DNA of 64,000 nucleotides from positions 124,001 through 188,000 of the forward strand of contig JAFDVQ010000011.1 of assembly GCA_018268915.1 (NCBI GenBank). The letters run 5' to 3'. The notes beneath the pieces are model-generated. The model was not told the DNA's origin and made no database searches. It saw only the letters and a list, made by a program, of their open reading frames with translations. The position numbers and the translations under genes are program-made. This stretch comes from Acidobacteriota bacterium (GTDB lineage Bacteria > Acidobacteriota > Terriglobia > Terriglobales > Acidobacteriaceae). Positions 9,679 to 18,913 of this stretch are shown in pieces (positions within the stretch are counted from its first letter, which is position 1; each line of letters opens with the position of its first letter).

Positions 9679-9716
9679 GAGCCGCGGCGATGGTGCTGCG
9701 GCTCTTTCCTTTTTTG
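9679..9716 (+). terminator. rho-independent terminator after lipoprotein gene
   Basis: GAGCCGC (9679-9685) pairs with GCGGCTC (9698-9704) across a 12-base loop, followed by TTTCCTTTTTT. Orientation fits termination of the 9039-9572 transcript. Confidence 0.75.
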
Positions 9717-9725
9717 TTCATAGTT

Positions 9726-9924
9726 TTTCGGCACGACTGAAGTCTTACCCTGTTACAAGAACCTCATGCAGCGCCGGTCTTAACAGGCCGTGGAGTGGCG
9801 CCATGACGGCTGGTTGGTCCGATACATGTTTGGACTTCGGTCATTCTTGTTCCCACCCAAGCAGAGCTTGGATGGGGCACCCGAGATTCTTGGTTGATTG
9901 TTAAGGCACGACTGAAGTCGTGCC
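9726..9924. repeat. three intergenic repeat elements
   Basis: The rest of the 395-base gap before the ROK gene contains a partial GGCACGACTGAAGTC copy (about 9730), a hairpin element CCCACCCAAGC-AGA-GCTTGGATGGGGCACCC split across 9852-9882, and an exact GGCACGACTGAAGTCGTGCC palindrome at 9905-9924. No gene is visible. Confidence 0.65.
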
Positions 9925-9967
9925 CTGTCACAGGGCTGCTCCGACAGAGTTCATTGTGCCGACGGTT

Positions 9968-10861
9968 TTAGCTGGCGAGGGCGCGGATGGCGCTGACTCC
10001 GGCGCCGAGGAGGGCCGTGGCGTCGTCGTTGGGGAGGATCTCCAGCGAGTAGCTGAGCAGTGGACTCATTTTCACCATCGTCTCGAGGTGGCGGCGAAGC
10101 ATGGGGAGATCGAGGAAGCCGACGTTGTGGCCGGTGAAGTAGAAGCGGCCGGCTCCGGCGAGGTGAATGAAGGATGCGGTTGCGGCAGCAAGGGAGCGGT
10201 GCCACAGGTCCACGAATTCGCGGCAGCGTTCGTCGCCCTTTTTTGCGTTGGCGAAAACTTCTTCGGGCTCGAGATCGAGGAAGCGCATGCGCATGGCGCG
10301 ATAGCCCATGATGCCCTCAAGGTGGCCGATGCCGCCGCAGCCGCAGAATTTTTCTTTGGGGTCCAGGGTGACGGTGATGTGTCCGCCTTCCCAGATGCCG
10401 TCAACGTAGGGCCAGCGGCCGTAGCCGATGCCGTTGCCAATAGTCCAGACACGGGTGAGCTTGTTTAGCTGTCCGCGTGTGGCTGCAACACCGGCTGCGA
10501 TAGCGTCGGCGTCGTTGGCGATATGGACGGGGGAGTTGACGCCTTTCTCGGAGAGGACGCGAGTGAGTTCGTCGGCGAGACGCATGCCTTTGAGCTGGGT
10601 GAGATTGGGTGAGTCCTCGACGACACCGTGGCGAATGATGCCGGGGACGGCGACGCCGATGGCGTCGATCTGTGCATTGTTGACGACGGAGACGATCTCG
10701 TTGGCGAGGATATCGACCACGTCTGCGACAGGAAGCGCACTGAGGGCGTCTACTTCTTCGGTGTTCTGGGGGTAGCGGACTGTTTCGCCCGCGAGGCGCA
10801 TGTCTTCGAGTCTGCCGGCGACGATGTGTTCGGTCATTACGACGCCGATTGCGGTAGTCAT
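9968..10861 (-). CDS. ROK-family protein (sugar kinase-like)
   Basis: A 297-residue protein of the ROK family (bacterial sugar kinases and related repressors), lacking any N-terminal HTH, so kinase-type rather than repressor-type. Recognisable pieces are IDAIGVAVPGIIRHG, the NDADAIAAGV segment containing the likely catalytic Asp, WTIGNGIGYG, and the ROK zinc site GGH...CGCGGIGH. The last zinc ligand, normally Cys, reads His, and the N-terminal phosphate motif (usually DIGGT) is diverged to AIGVVMT. Sugar specificity or even activity is therefore uncertain. A GGAGGGCGAA ribosome site precedes the ATG at 10861. Confidence 0.75.
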   Translation of the reverse strand: MTTAIGVVMTEHIVAGRLEDMRLAGETVRYPQNTEEVDALSALPVADVVDILANEIVSVVNNAQIDAIGVAVPGIIRHGVVEDSPNLTQLKGMRLADELTRVLSEKGVNSPVHIANDADAIAAGVAATRGQLNKLTRVWTIGNGIGYGRWPYVDGIWEGGHITVTLDPKEKFCGCGGIGHLEGIMGYRAMRMRFLDLEPEEVFANAKKGDERCREFVDLWHRSLAAATASFIHLAGAGRFYFTGHNVGFLDLPMLRRHLETMVKMSPLLSYSLEILPNDDATALLGAGVSAIRALAS

Positions 10862-10921
10862 TTCGCCCTCCGTGGGCTTGCGGCAGGGGCTGAAGCCCGT
10901 TCATGTTTATCGCGGTTGAAC

Positions 10922-11080
10922 GGCACGACTGAAGTCGAGCCCTGACGCTTCTTGAGATTGCGATCGGATCGTTGCGCAGCCCGCAGAATTGGAACCTGAC
11001 TTGAAGAGCAAAAGCAGATCCTTCGCTTACCACCCCCGAGCTGAAGACTACGCTCGGGGCCCCTTGCGCTCAGGATGACA
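10922..11080. repeat. palindrome copy plus 70-bp hairpin element
   Basis: Between the ROK and sthA genes lie a copy of the GGCACGACTGAAGTC palindrome (10922-10941, one arm mismatched) and an element at 11011-11080 that recurs at 40341-40409. The latter contains CCCCGAGC and GCTCGGGG around the constant loop TGAAGACTAC. No gene is seen in this 269-base gap. Confidence 0.65.
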
Positions 11081-11130
11081 GCACATGGCGGTTGGAGGGA
11101 CATTCGCATTGCGATCCTTGAAAGCATTTG

Positions 11131-12537
11131 TCAATCCACCTGATAGCGGTGCAGGCGGCCGAGGCCGTTGAAGGCGGCGGCTTTGTAGCACTCGGCAAGG
11201 GTTGGATAGTTGAAGACGGTGTCGACGAAGTACTCGACCGTGCCGCCGAAGATCATGACGGCCTGTCCGATGTGGATCAACTCGCTGGCGCCTTCGCCGA
11301 TGATGTGCACGCCGAGAACCTTGCGCGTGTCCTTATGAAAGATGAGCTTGAGGCGGCCCGTGGTGTCGCCGCGAATCTGGCCGCGCGCGGTTTCGCGATA
11401 AAAGGCCATGCCGACTTCGTAGGGGACGTCCTCGTCGGTGAGTTGCTCTTCCGTCTTGCCGATGAAGCTGATTTCCGGGATTGTGTAGATGCCGTAGGGA
11501 TAAAAGCTGGGATTCGATGAAGTATGCGTGTCGTTGAAGGCGCGAGCGGCGGCGATGCGGCCCTGCTCCATGGAGACGGAGGCAAGCGAAGGGAAACCTA
11601 CGATGTCGCCGACGGCGTAGATATTGGAGACGTTGGTCTGATAGTGCTCGTTGACGGGGATGCGGCCGCGATTGTCGGCCTCGATGCCGGCAGCGGCGAG
11701 GTTCAGATCTTCGATCGCGCCCTGGCGTCCTACTGCATAGAGGAGTGCGTCGCCGGAGACTCGCTTTTTGCTTTCGAGGTTGGCGACGACGGTGCCGTCG
11801 GGGAGTTCTTCGACGCTGGAGACTTCTTCGCCGAGACGCATGGTAACGCGGCTGTCGCGGAGATGGTAGCTGAGTGACTCGACAATTTCCTGGTCAGCGA
11901 ACTCGAGAAGCTTGGCGCGCTTTTCAATGAGAGTCGCGCGAACGCCCAGGGTGGAGAACATGCAGGTGTACTCGACCCCGATGACGCCGCCGCCGACAAC
12001 GATGAGTGACTTGGGCAGGGCGGGTAGTTCGAGAACCTGATCGCTGTTGATGATGGTGCGGCCGTTTATGGGGACTTTGGGAGAGGCGGCGGGTTTGGTA
12101 CCTACGGCGATGATGATTTTGTCGCCTTCAATGGTGGTGTCGCCTGCAAGGCCCTGGACGCGGACATGGGTCGCGTCGACGAAGCTGGCGATGCCATGGA
12201 CGATGTCGATGCCGTTGCGGGAGAGCTGAGCTTCCGTGACGTCGACTTCTGTTTTGATGACAGCCTGCACGCGGAAGGCGAGGTCGGCCATGGTGATGCG
12301 TTCTTTTACGCGGTAGTTGATTCCGTAGACGTTGCGGTAGTTGTAACCGGAAAGGTGGAGGACGGCCTCGCGCATGGTCTTGGAGGGGATGGTGCCTGTG
12401 TTGACACAGACTCCGCCGACGACGGCGCGGGATTCCACCACGGCAACGCGTTTCTTCATTTTGGAGGCGGCGACAGCGGCGCGTTGACCGGAAGGCCCGG
12501 ATCCGATGACGACGAGGTCGTATTTAGCGGCGCTCAT
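11131..12537 (-). CDS. sthA: soluble pyridine nucleotide transhydrogenase (Si-specific)
   Basis: A 468-residue flavoprotein of the class I disulfide-reductase fold that would exchange reducing equivalents between NADPH and NAD+ in the cytoplasm. The N-terminal FAD motif is VVIGSGPSGQRAA; the position of the redox disulfide reads GGVCVNTGTIPSKT, with only one Cys, as in SthA and unlike lipoamide or glutathione reductases. A second nucleotide-binding motif (VVGGGVIGVEYTCMF) and the C-terminal dimerisation domain (KDTRKVLGVHIIGEGASELIHIGQ) follow. A GGAGACTCGTAC ribosome site precedes the ATG. Length and motifs match the family well. Confidence 0.92.
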   Translation of the reverse strand: MSAAKYDLVVIGSGPSGQRAAVAASKMKKRVAVVESRAVVGGVCVNTGTIPSKTMREAVLHLSGYNYRNVYGINYRVKERITMADLAFRVQAVIKTEVDVTEAQLSRNGIDIVHGIASFVDATHVRVQGLAGDTTIEGDKIIIAVGTKPAASPKVPINGRTIINSDQVLELPALPKSLIVVGGGVIGVEYTCMFSTLGVRATLIEKRAKLLEFADQEIVESLSYHLRDSRVTMRLGEEVSSVEELPDGTVVANLESKKRVSGDALLYAVGRQGAIEDLNLAAAGIEADNRGRIPVNEHYQTNVSNIYAVGDIVGFPSLASVSMEQGRIAAARAFNDTHTSSNPSFYPYGIYTIPEISFIGKTEEQLTDEDVPYEVGMAFYRETARGQIRGDTTGRLKLIFHKDTRKVLGVHIIGEGASELIHIGQAVMIFGGTVEYFVDTVFNYPTLAECYKAAAFNGLGRLHRYQVD

Positions 12538-12796
12538 GTACGAGTCTCCAGGGGCGGCCCAGGGAATCCAGGTGCAGGGCTGAAGTATATCAACCGGTCC
12601 ATCAGGAAGGAGCGGCTTGTGGGGACCTTATATCAGGAACCCACGATGTTGTTTGACGACACGATGAATCCGAGTGCTTGTGCGAGCCTGGGTTTGTGAG
12701 AAGCGGCGATGTGGGGGTGCCTGTATCGGCGGGAAGTTGTTTGCGGGCTCCAGGGTAAATCGATATTCTTGGGCCGCGACTTCGAGCGAGGGCGAA

Positions 12797-15571
12797 ATGA
12801 ATCGAATGCCACGCGTGATTGCTTTTCTCTTTTTGGTGGGTGTGTTGACGTTTGCCAACTTCGCGGGCGCGCAGAGTGGGAATGACAAGAAATCTGACGC
12901 GAAAGCGGAGGGGAAACCGGCGCCTGCTCAACCTCGCTTCCCACCCACACCGGAGCAACTCGCTATTCAGGTCAGGTCGGAGCTCGATCACGCGCGAGTG
13001 ATGAAGGCACTGAGGATCAAGGAACTTCGGTCGCCAGTTGATAACGACATTCACAGCCCGCATCCGGTGAACTATGACGAGTCGAAGGCGAATGTTTATC
13101 CCGAAATTCCTGACCCGCTGGTGATGGCGAATGGCGAGCACGTTACGACTCCGGAGATGTGGTGGAAACGGCGACGTCCAGAGATTGCCGAGCTTTTCGA
13201 TCGCGAGATTTACGGCAGGACTCCCACTGAGTTGCCGAAGGTGAAGTGGGAGGTGGTGAAGGTCGAGCACGAGAAGAACGGCGACGTGGAGGTGATTACG
13301 AAGACGCTCGCCGGGCACGTGGATAATTCGGCGGATCCGAAGATCAACGTGAAGCTGGAGCTGACACTAAGCACTCCAGCCGATGCGAAGGGGCCGGTTC
13401 CGGTGATCATGGAGCTCGGCTTCAGCAAGGAATTCCTGGCGCAGCTGATGAAGCGGTTCCCGCAATTCGCGCAGCAGAACAACGGGCCGACATGGCAGCA
13501 GCAGGCACTGGCTCGTGGATGGGGGTATGCGGAGTATGTTCCGGTGAGCGCGCAACCGGATAACGGCGGGGCTTTGACGGATGGGATTATCGGGCTGGTG
13601 AACAAGGGACAGCCGCGCAAACTGGAGGACTGGGGAGTGCTGAAGGCGTGGGCATGGGGTGCGAGCCGATGCCTGGACTATTTCGAGAGTGACAAGGCAG
13701 TTGATCCTAAGCAGGTGGGGATCGCGGGGCACTCGCGGTATGGGAAGGCATCGCTGGTGGCGATGGCGAGCGATCCGCGATTTGCGATCGGGTTTATCAG
13801 CTCTTCGGGATCGGCTGGGGCGAAGCTGTATCGGCACGTGTTTGGCGAGGAGGTTGAGAACACTGCGGGACGCGATGCTTACCACTGGATGGGCGAGAAC
13901 TTTCTGAAGTATGCGGGTCCGCTGAATACAGGCGATTTGCCTGTGGATGCGAATGAACTGATCGCGCTGGTTGCGCCGAGGCCGGTGTTCATTGGGGCAG
14001 GAGCGATCGATGGCGATGGGTGGGTCGACCCGAAGGGGAGTTTTCTGGCGGCAGTGGGTGCGAGCCCGGTGTATAAGCTGCTGGGAAAGCAGGGGCTGAC
14101 GGCGGCGGAGTTTCCGGCGGTGGAGACGTCGCTGCTTGCGGGCGATATCGGATTCCGGCAGCACATGGCGGGACATACGCCGGGTCCGAACTGGCCGTAC
14201 TTCCTGGCGTTCGCGGCGAAGTATCTGCATACGAGTTCAGAGAGTGGGAACGATCGAGCGGCGAAGCTGGATCGCGTGACCGCGGAAGAGGATCGGGAAA
14301 GGCTGTTGGGGCTGGCAGGGCTGAAGGAAGAGGAGATGCGTCCTCGGCCTGAGGGGGATGCTCGATCGCCGCATGCGACGAACTACGACCTGGCGAAGGC
14401 GAATCAATTTTCGGAGCTGCCAGATCCGCTGGTGTTCAAAGGCGGAAAACCGGTGAAGAGCGCTGCAGACTGGAAGGAGCGAGCGAAGGAGATACGCGCG
14501 GATTTCGACAAGGAGATTCTGGGACGTACACCTGCGTCGTTGCCGCCCGTGAAGTGGCATGTGCTGGTGGAGCGGAAGGAGATGTACGGCGGAGTTGATG
14601 TCGAGACAAAGCTGCTGTCGGGAGAGGCGGGGCCTTGGGAGGGCTCAGGCTCGCAGATTCATATCGAGCTGCTGCTGACGACTCCTGCGAATGCAAAGGG
14701 ACCTGTGCCGGTGATGATGGAGCTGGCTTTCGACGGCGATTTCAAAAAGGCGACTAGCGTGCCGCTGGACAGCTACGCTCCGCTGCCGTGGGGAGTGGAT
14801 GGAAAGCTGGTGGTGCAGCGCGGGTGGGGTTTCGCGATTCTGAATCCGGCGAGCTTTCAGAAGGATGACGGATCGGGACTGACGAGCGGGATCATCGGGC
14901 TGGTGAATCGTGTGAAGCCGCGCGGCGTGGACGACTGGGGAGCGCTGAAGGCGTGGGCATGGGGAGCGCATGAGGCGCTGCGGTACTTCGAGACGGACAA
15001 GGCTGTCGATGCAAAGCAGGTGGGGCTCGCGGGGCACTCGCGCTTCGGGAAGGCTGTGTTGGTGACGATGGCTTACTATCCGGAGTTTGCGATTGGGTAT
15101 TCGAGTTCTTCGGGTGAGGGTGGAGCGAAGTTGTACCGGCATATCTATGGAGAGCAGATTCCGAACCTGGCAGGACCATCGCTGTACCACTGGTTCGATG
15201 GGGAGTTTCTGCGGTATGGGGGGCCGCTGAATGCGGGCGACCTGCCGGTGGACAATCACGAGTTGATTGCATTGAGTGCGCCACGGCCGCTCTTCATCAC
15301 GGGTGGTGCGGATGGTGGGGATGGATACGCGAATGCGAATGGCGATGCGTGGGCGGATACACATGGAATGTTTCTGGCGGAGGTTGCGGCGGGGCCGGTG
15401 TACCGGTTGATGGGGGCGAAGGATCTGGGGACGACGGAGTTTCCGCCGATTGGAACTGCGGTGAATTCAGGAGAGCTAGGGTTTCGACAACATGATGGCG
15501 GACATCTGGCGGAGCCGAACTGGCCTTATTTTCTGGAGTTCGCGAGCAGGTATTTGAATGGGGTGAGATGA
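12797..15571 (+). CDS. secreted double-domain CE15-like glucuronoyl esterase
   Basis: A 924-residue exported protein with two tandem alpha/beta-hydrolase domains resembling carbohydrate esterase family 15, which cleaves ester links between glucuronoxylan and lignin. Residues 1-28 are a signal peptide (AFLFLVGVLTFANFAGAQ). Domain 1 spans about 60-475 and domain 2 about 500-924. Each has the nucleophile motif GHSRxGK (Ser313 and Ser748), a LYRHxxGE segment, a DLPVDxxELIALxAPRP strand, and a C-terminal FRQHxxGHxxxPNWPYFLxFA with the likely catalytic His. The ATG at 12797 is used because it begins the signal peptide; the frame is open from 12674. It stands alone on the plus strand. Confidence 0.85.
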   Translation: MNRMPRVIAFLFLVGVLTFANFAGAQSGNDKKSDAKAEGKPAPAQPRFPPTPEQLAIQVRSELDHARVMKALRIKELRSPVDNDIHSPHPVNYDESKANVYPEIPDPLVMANGEHVTTPEMWWKRRRPEIAELFDREIYGRTPTELPKVKWEVVKVEHEKNGDVEVITKTLAGHVDNSADPKINVKLELTLSTPADAKGPVPVIMELGFSKEFLAQLMKRFPQFAQQNNGPTWQQQALARGWGYAEYVPVSAQPDNGGALTDGIIGLVNKGQPRKLEDWGVLKAWAWGASRCLDYFESDKAVDPKQVGIAGHSRYGKASLVAMASDPRFAIGFISSSGSAGAKLYRHVFGEEVENTAGRDAYHWMGENFLKYAGPLNTGDLPVDANELIALVAPRPVFIGAGAIDGDGWVDPKGSFLAAVGASPVYKLLGKQGLTAAEFPAVETSLLAGDIGFRQHMAGHTPGPNWPYFLAFAAKYLHTSSESGNDRAAKLDRVTAEEDRERLLGLAGLKEEEMRPRPEGDARSPHATNYDLAKANQFSELPDPLVFKGGKPVKSAADWKERAKEIRADFDKEILGRTPASLPPVKWHVLVERKEMYGGVDVETKLLSGEAGPWEGSGSQIHIELLLTTPANAKGPVPVMMELAFDGDFKKATSVPLDSYAPLPWGVDGKLVVQRGWGFAILNPASFQKDDGSGLTSGIIGLVNRVKPRGVDDWGALKAWAWGAHEALRYFETDKAVDAKQVGLAGHSRFGKAVLVTMAYYPEFAIGYSSSSGEGGAKLYRHIYGEQIPNLAGPSLYHWFDGEFLRYGGPLNAGDLPVDNHELIALSAPRPLFITGGADGGDGYANANGDAWADTHGMFLAEVAAGPVYRLMGAKDLGTTEFPPIGTAVNSGELGFRQHDGGHLAEPNWPYFLEFASRYLNGVR

Positions 15572-15772
15572 GGGGACCCCGGCGGGGCTGATAAAGCAGC
15601 ATCATCCAGAAGGCCGGCGAGTATGGCTCTCGTTAACCCTCCAGGCTCACGTCCGGTCGTGATCTGGCAAGTTTTTGACCTCTGTGTCCAGTTTGCCGGT
15701 GACTAGCCCGCAAAATGAATTGGAGAGCTACTCACCGTAATCAGCCACACGTGACAGGGTGCATCTGCAACG

Positions 15773-16108
15773 CTAGTGGTGATTCGACGTAGCCTTCCTG
15801 CGGCGTTTGAATCCATTCAGAAAGACCTTTCCGCCGACAAAGAGCCACACGATGGAAAGCACGCCAAACAAAATCCAGCCCTTCGTGTACGCGACATCGA
15901 GCCAAACAATGCCCACCAGAACGAAGGCGACACCAAATATCCAAGCGGCAATGCGTTGCACTAGCGGCGCATCTCCTGATCCTCTCCAGAGAAATTCATC
16001 GACGCCGCGGCTGTTGATCAGTGTGTCCGGCCAGAGGGTATTGCTCTGTTTAGCCCGGACATTTTGGATCGATTCATCATCATCAGCCCGATTTGTGGTG
16101 TTTTTCAT
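15773..16108 (-). CDS. small hypothetical membrane protein
   Basis: A 111-residue protein with a polar N-terminal 45 residues, two hydrophobic helices (AAWIFGVAFVLVGIVWLDVAY and GWILFGVLSIVWLFVGGKVFL) separated by a short turn, and a basic tail (GFKRRRK). It is probably an inner-membrane protein with both ends in the cytoplasm. I do not recognise a family. GGAG lies ten bases before the ATG. The 201 bases upstream towards the CE15 gene contain no other gene. Confidence 0.6.
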   Translation of the reverse strand: MKNTTNRADDDESIQNVRAKQSNTLWPDTLINSRGVDEFLWRGSGDAPLVQRIAAWIFGVAFVLVGIVWLDVAYTKGWILFGVLSIVWLFVGGKVFLNGFKRRRKATSNHH

Positions 16109-16280
16109 TGTTAGTATTCTCCACCAAACACTCAGCCGGAACCATACATTTCAGCATTGTTGGCGAGTAGTCGCCTATTTGGACACTGAGGCCAATAAGT
16201 TGTACTCGGTGCCGCTACAGGTGGGGGCATGACCTTGTATTCAGGGGGCATTTAATCGTAGCCAGCGCACAGCGGACGTT

Positions 16281-16412
16281 CTCACTCATTCGACAGAATC
16301 GTCGAATGGATGGGGCACCGGCGGTCCGAAGTAAGCCGGCGAGCATTGTCGTTTCCCAGGTCTCAAAAGCGAGACCTTTCGACAAAGCTCAGGGCAGGCT
16401 CTGGGGCACCCA
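16281..16412. repeat. two hairpin elements with GGGGCACC tails
   Basis: Within the 349-base gap before the GH5 gene are two members of the GGGGCACCC family. At 16281-16319 CATTCGAC pairs with GTCGAATG. At 16354-16412 AGGTCTC pairs with GAGACCT, followed by an inserted GCTCAGGGCAGGCT segment before the TGGGGCACCC tail. Nothing else is recognisable in the gap. Confidence 0.7.
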
Positions 16413-16457
16413 ACATCCTTGTTTCCACACGTGAGATGGCGACATCCTTGCAACAAA

Positions 16458-17615
16458 TCAGCGTGAAGGTTGGGCTTCGATGGTGTGGAGAAGATTGACG
16501 ATCTCCGGAGCGGCGATGCTTTTGTAGTCGGGTGAGAGAAGGCCGTAGGTCTCGACGGCATCGTACTTGCGAGTCATGCCGCTGGATTGATTTCCGTTGA
16601 GCGGCCAGTAGCTCCACGACAACTGGTCGTTGTGCTGAAGAAGCTGGATGAAGAGGCGGAACCAATCGGAGTTCGCGCCGCAGTCGAGCTTCTGGCAGGT
16701 GCCGAATTCACCGATCCAGAGTGGCACGGCTGGCTGCGCGTGCATGAGATAGCCGACGCGGGCTTCGTATCCCTGCTTCATCTCGTCGACAGTTTTGAAG
16801 GGATGCTTCTGATCATGGTAGGCATGAGGCGAGTAGACGAGACGATGCGCGATGGGCAAGTGAACGGGGAGCTTGTCGAATCCGCTGAGATTTGTGGAGT
16901 ATTCGGGGCCTTCGACCATGATGAGCAGACGCGGATTGCCGGAGAGAACGGCTTTGCCTCCGCGTTCGGCGGCTGCGTGCCAGTCGAGTTTTGGATCTGA
17001 GCCTCCCCAGGCTGCGCCGCTGCGGAGCTCGTTTCGAAGGTCGGCGCCTACTACCCAGGGCTGATTGCGATAGCGATGCGCGATGGTCTTCCAGTCGGCG
17101 AGCCAGTGATCTTCGGGGTAGTCAGCGTTGTACCAGAGGCCATTGCCATCGGTCTCGCTGCAGCACCAGTCAGCGCGGCTGACATGGTTGTCGAGAATCA
17201 CCATGATGTGAGCGTTGGCTAGAGCGGAGACTACGGCATCCATGATCTCCATGGCATGCATGTTTTTGAATTGCGGATTGGAGCCGATGGCGTAGGCGGG
17301 CGGCAGCGGATTGCGTTCGAGGGTCTCGTTGGCCCAGGGAAGGCGGACGGAGTTCACGCCGATTTGCTTGATCTGCTGAATGATTTGAGCGAGAGGAGCG
17401 TGATCAAGGCCGCCGGCGATGTATTCCTTTTCGTCGAAGCCGTACCAGTTGACCGAGGTCAGCCGAACGGGATGATTGGCGGAGTCTAGGATGCGATAGC
17501 CATCGGTGTGGAGAGGCGGAGAGATCTGTAGTTGCTGCGCGGTGCTGTTCGATGTGGTGAGGAATAGTGCGAAGAGGAACAGCGGAAGGACGCGAACTTT
17601 CGTCGATGGCGGCAT
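16458..17615 (-). CDS. secreted glycoside hydrolase family 5 (cellulase-like)
   Basis: A 385-residue exported enzyme of the GH5 TIM-barrel type, probably acting on beta-1,4-glucan or mannan. Residues 1-27 form a signal peptide (LPLFLFALFLTTSNSTAQ). Early barrel strands read LTSVNWYGF and GVNSVRLPWANE; the acid/base glutamate is in ADLRNE (Glu196) and the nucleophile in WIGEFG (Glu303), with His/Tyr around YSPHAYH (about 261-267). These are the standard GH5 signatures. It lies 21 bases downstream of the GNAT gene on the same strand and may be co-transcribed. Substrate is not determined from the sequence. Confidence 0.87.
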   Translation of the reverse strand: MPPSTKVRVLPLFLFALFLTTSNSTAQQLQISPPLHTDGYRILDSANHPVRLTSVNWYGFDEKEYIAGGLDHAPLAQIIQQIKQIGVNSVRLPWANETLERNPLPPAYAIGSNPQFKNMHAMEIMDAVVSALANAHIMVILDNHVSRADWCCSETDGNGLWYNADYPEDHWLADWKTIAHRYRNQPWVVGADLRNELRSGAAWGGSDPKLDWHAAAERGGKAVLSGNPRLLIMVEGPEYSTNLSGFDKLPVHLPIAHRLVYSPHAYHDQKHPFKTVDEMKQGYEARVGYLMHAQPAVPLWIGEFGTCQKLDCGANSDWFRLFIQLLQHNDQLSWSYWPLNGNQSSGMTRKYDAVETYGLLSPDYKSIAAPEIVNLLHTIEAQPSR

Positions 17616-17636
17616 TTCGGAAAGTATACGAGGTGC

Positions 17637-18146
17637 TTACAAGGCTTTCTCCATCTTGATGCAGTGGCACTGCTGATTGTCTTTGACCTCGCGCGACATG
17701 TGAAATTCTTCGATACCGGTTTCAACAAAGCCGAGGCGGCGGTAGATGGGAAGCAGTTCGGGACGAAGACTGAGGACGGTGATGTCGATGGCCACGCAGC
17801 CTCGTGCGCGGAAGTGATCTTCGGATGCGGCGAGCATTTGTTTGCCTAGGCCGGATCGCTGATGTGCGGGATCGACGGCAAGCTGGCCGAGGTATCCGCG
17901 ATCGCCGTTGGTCTCCGCGTATATACAGGCGATGATCTGACCGGAGGAGTCTTCGGCGAGGAGGATTTCGCCATTCTGCATCATGGCGGCCAGGCGATCG
18001 TCGTCGGTGCGGGTGCCTTCGAGGAAGGTTTCGATGGCGAAGGCGGCGTTGATGAGGGGGATTAGACGCGGACGGTCAGCGGGAGTGGCGAGGCGGATGT
18101 GGAGGGAGGATTCAGGGGTTTCAATCAACGTTCTGTCTTTCTGCAA
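17637..18146 (-). CDS. GNAT-family N-acetyltransferase
   Basis: A 169-residue protein with the GNAT fold: an N-terminal segment HIRLATPADRPRLIPLINAAF, a central strand ACIYAETNGDRGYLGQLAVDP, and the acetyl-CoA loop HQRSGLGKQML (R/Q-x-x-G-x-G/A signature). The end YRRLGFVETG is also typical. It likely acetylates a small molecule or protein; the substrate is unknown. The start is a TTG at 18146. The GH5 gene follows 21 bases downstream, suggesting one transcript, although a functional link is not obvious. Confidence 0.82.
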   Translation of the reverse strand: MQKDRTLIETPESSLHIRLATPADRPRLIPLINAAFAIETFLEGTRTDDDRLAAMMQNGEILLAEDSSGQIIACIYAETNGDRGYLGQLAVDPAHQRSGLGKQMLAASEDHFRARGCVAIDITVLSLRPELLPIYRRLGFVETGIEEFHMSREVKDNQQCHCIKMEKAL

Positions 18147-18176
18147 GGAAGGTCTTCTCTATCAGATTAGCTGAAT

Positions 18177-18355
18177 CCCACATCTCAAAAGCGAGATGTG
18201 GAGCACCCGCGAGTTGACCAGCTGAGGCATCAACCCCGGTCCCCAAATGCGAGGGACCGGGGGCACCCAGCAGGTCAAGGGGGTTAGGTTGTTCGACACC
18301 AGATCATTGATCCACCCCGAGGTCCCACGTCTCAGAATCGAGACGTGGGGCACCC
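18177..18355. repeat. array of three GGGGCACCC-family hairpins
   Basis: Three elements occur in under 200 bases: 18177-18208 with stem CACATCTC/GAGATGTG, 18234-18269 with stem GGTCCC/GGGACC, and 18324-18355 with stem CACGTCTC/GAGACGTG. Each is followed by a GAGCACCC or GGGGCACCC tail. The stems differ in sequence but each is self-complementary. Confidence 0.75.
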
Positions 18356-18377
18356 ACACGTTGTGTTGAGTCGATGA

Positions 18378-18824
18378 TTACGACTGGAGGATCTTGCGAT
18401 CGCGGAGGATCTGCATGATGTCGTGGTGGGGGAGGTAGAGGAGGATTTTGAAGTCGGCTTCGCTGGTGCCGGGAAGGCCGGTGTCGATGAGGAAGGTGGA
18501 GTCCGTGTCGAATTGCTGGGCTGGAGTGTTATCGCGGAGAAAAGAGAAGCGCCAGGTGGTCCGGGCGAGGGTGTAACGGGAGTCGAGTGGCGTTTCCTGA
18601 ACGGCGGTTAGTTCAGCGGGTCGCGAGCCGAGCTGATCGAAGAGGGCTTTGCGTTTTGGCAGGGCGGCGGCGAAGTCGGTGGAGCGAACGGTTTGGGTGC
18701 CGGAAGGGCCGGCGAAGAGAAAGGTGTCGGCGAAGTGGGAGGTCACGGCCGAGAGGTTTTTCTCGGCGGTTTCGCGGGCGTAGAGGGCGAGGAAGCGGGC
18801 GACGGGCGTGTCGGCTTTGAGCAT
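18378..18824 (-). CDS. NTF2-like (SnoaL-type) protein
   Basis: A 148-residue protein resembling NTF2-like/SnoaL domains: an N-terminal helix ARFLALYARETAEKNLSAVTSHFADTFLFAGPSG followed by a curved sheet (RYTLARTTWRFSF, STFLIDTG, FKILLYLPHHDI). Such proteins bind small hydrophobic ligands or act as simple isomerases or polyketide cyclases; no catalytic set can be assigned. It has its own near-consensus promoter at 18914-18942 overlapped by an inverted repeat, giving an 80-90-base leader, so it is likely regulated separately from the DinB gene upstream. Confidence 0.7.
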   Translation of the reverse strand: MLKADTPVARFLALYARETAEKNLSAVTSHFADTFLFAGPSGTQTVRSTDFAAALPKRKALFDQLGSRPAELTAVQETPLDSRYTLARTTWRFSFLRDNTPAQQFDTDSTFLIDTGLPGTSEADFKILLYLPHHDIMQILRDRKILQS

Positions 18825-18913
18825 GATGATCTCCTTGAGCTATGCGCGTTCAGTGCTGGATCGGTTCCGGTGGGCAGGTTACAGCGAGGTTCCGAGCCGA
18901 GAGGCACTTTAGT

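Noticed and set aside
12674..12796. N-terminal extension of the CE15 protein
   Set aside because: The 41 extra residues precede the signal peptide and have no ribosome site.
18177..18355. CRISPR array
   Set aside because: Three hairpins in 180 bases, but repeats differ in sequence, spacing is irregular and no cas genes are present.
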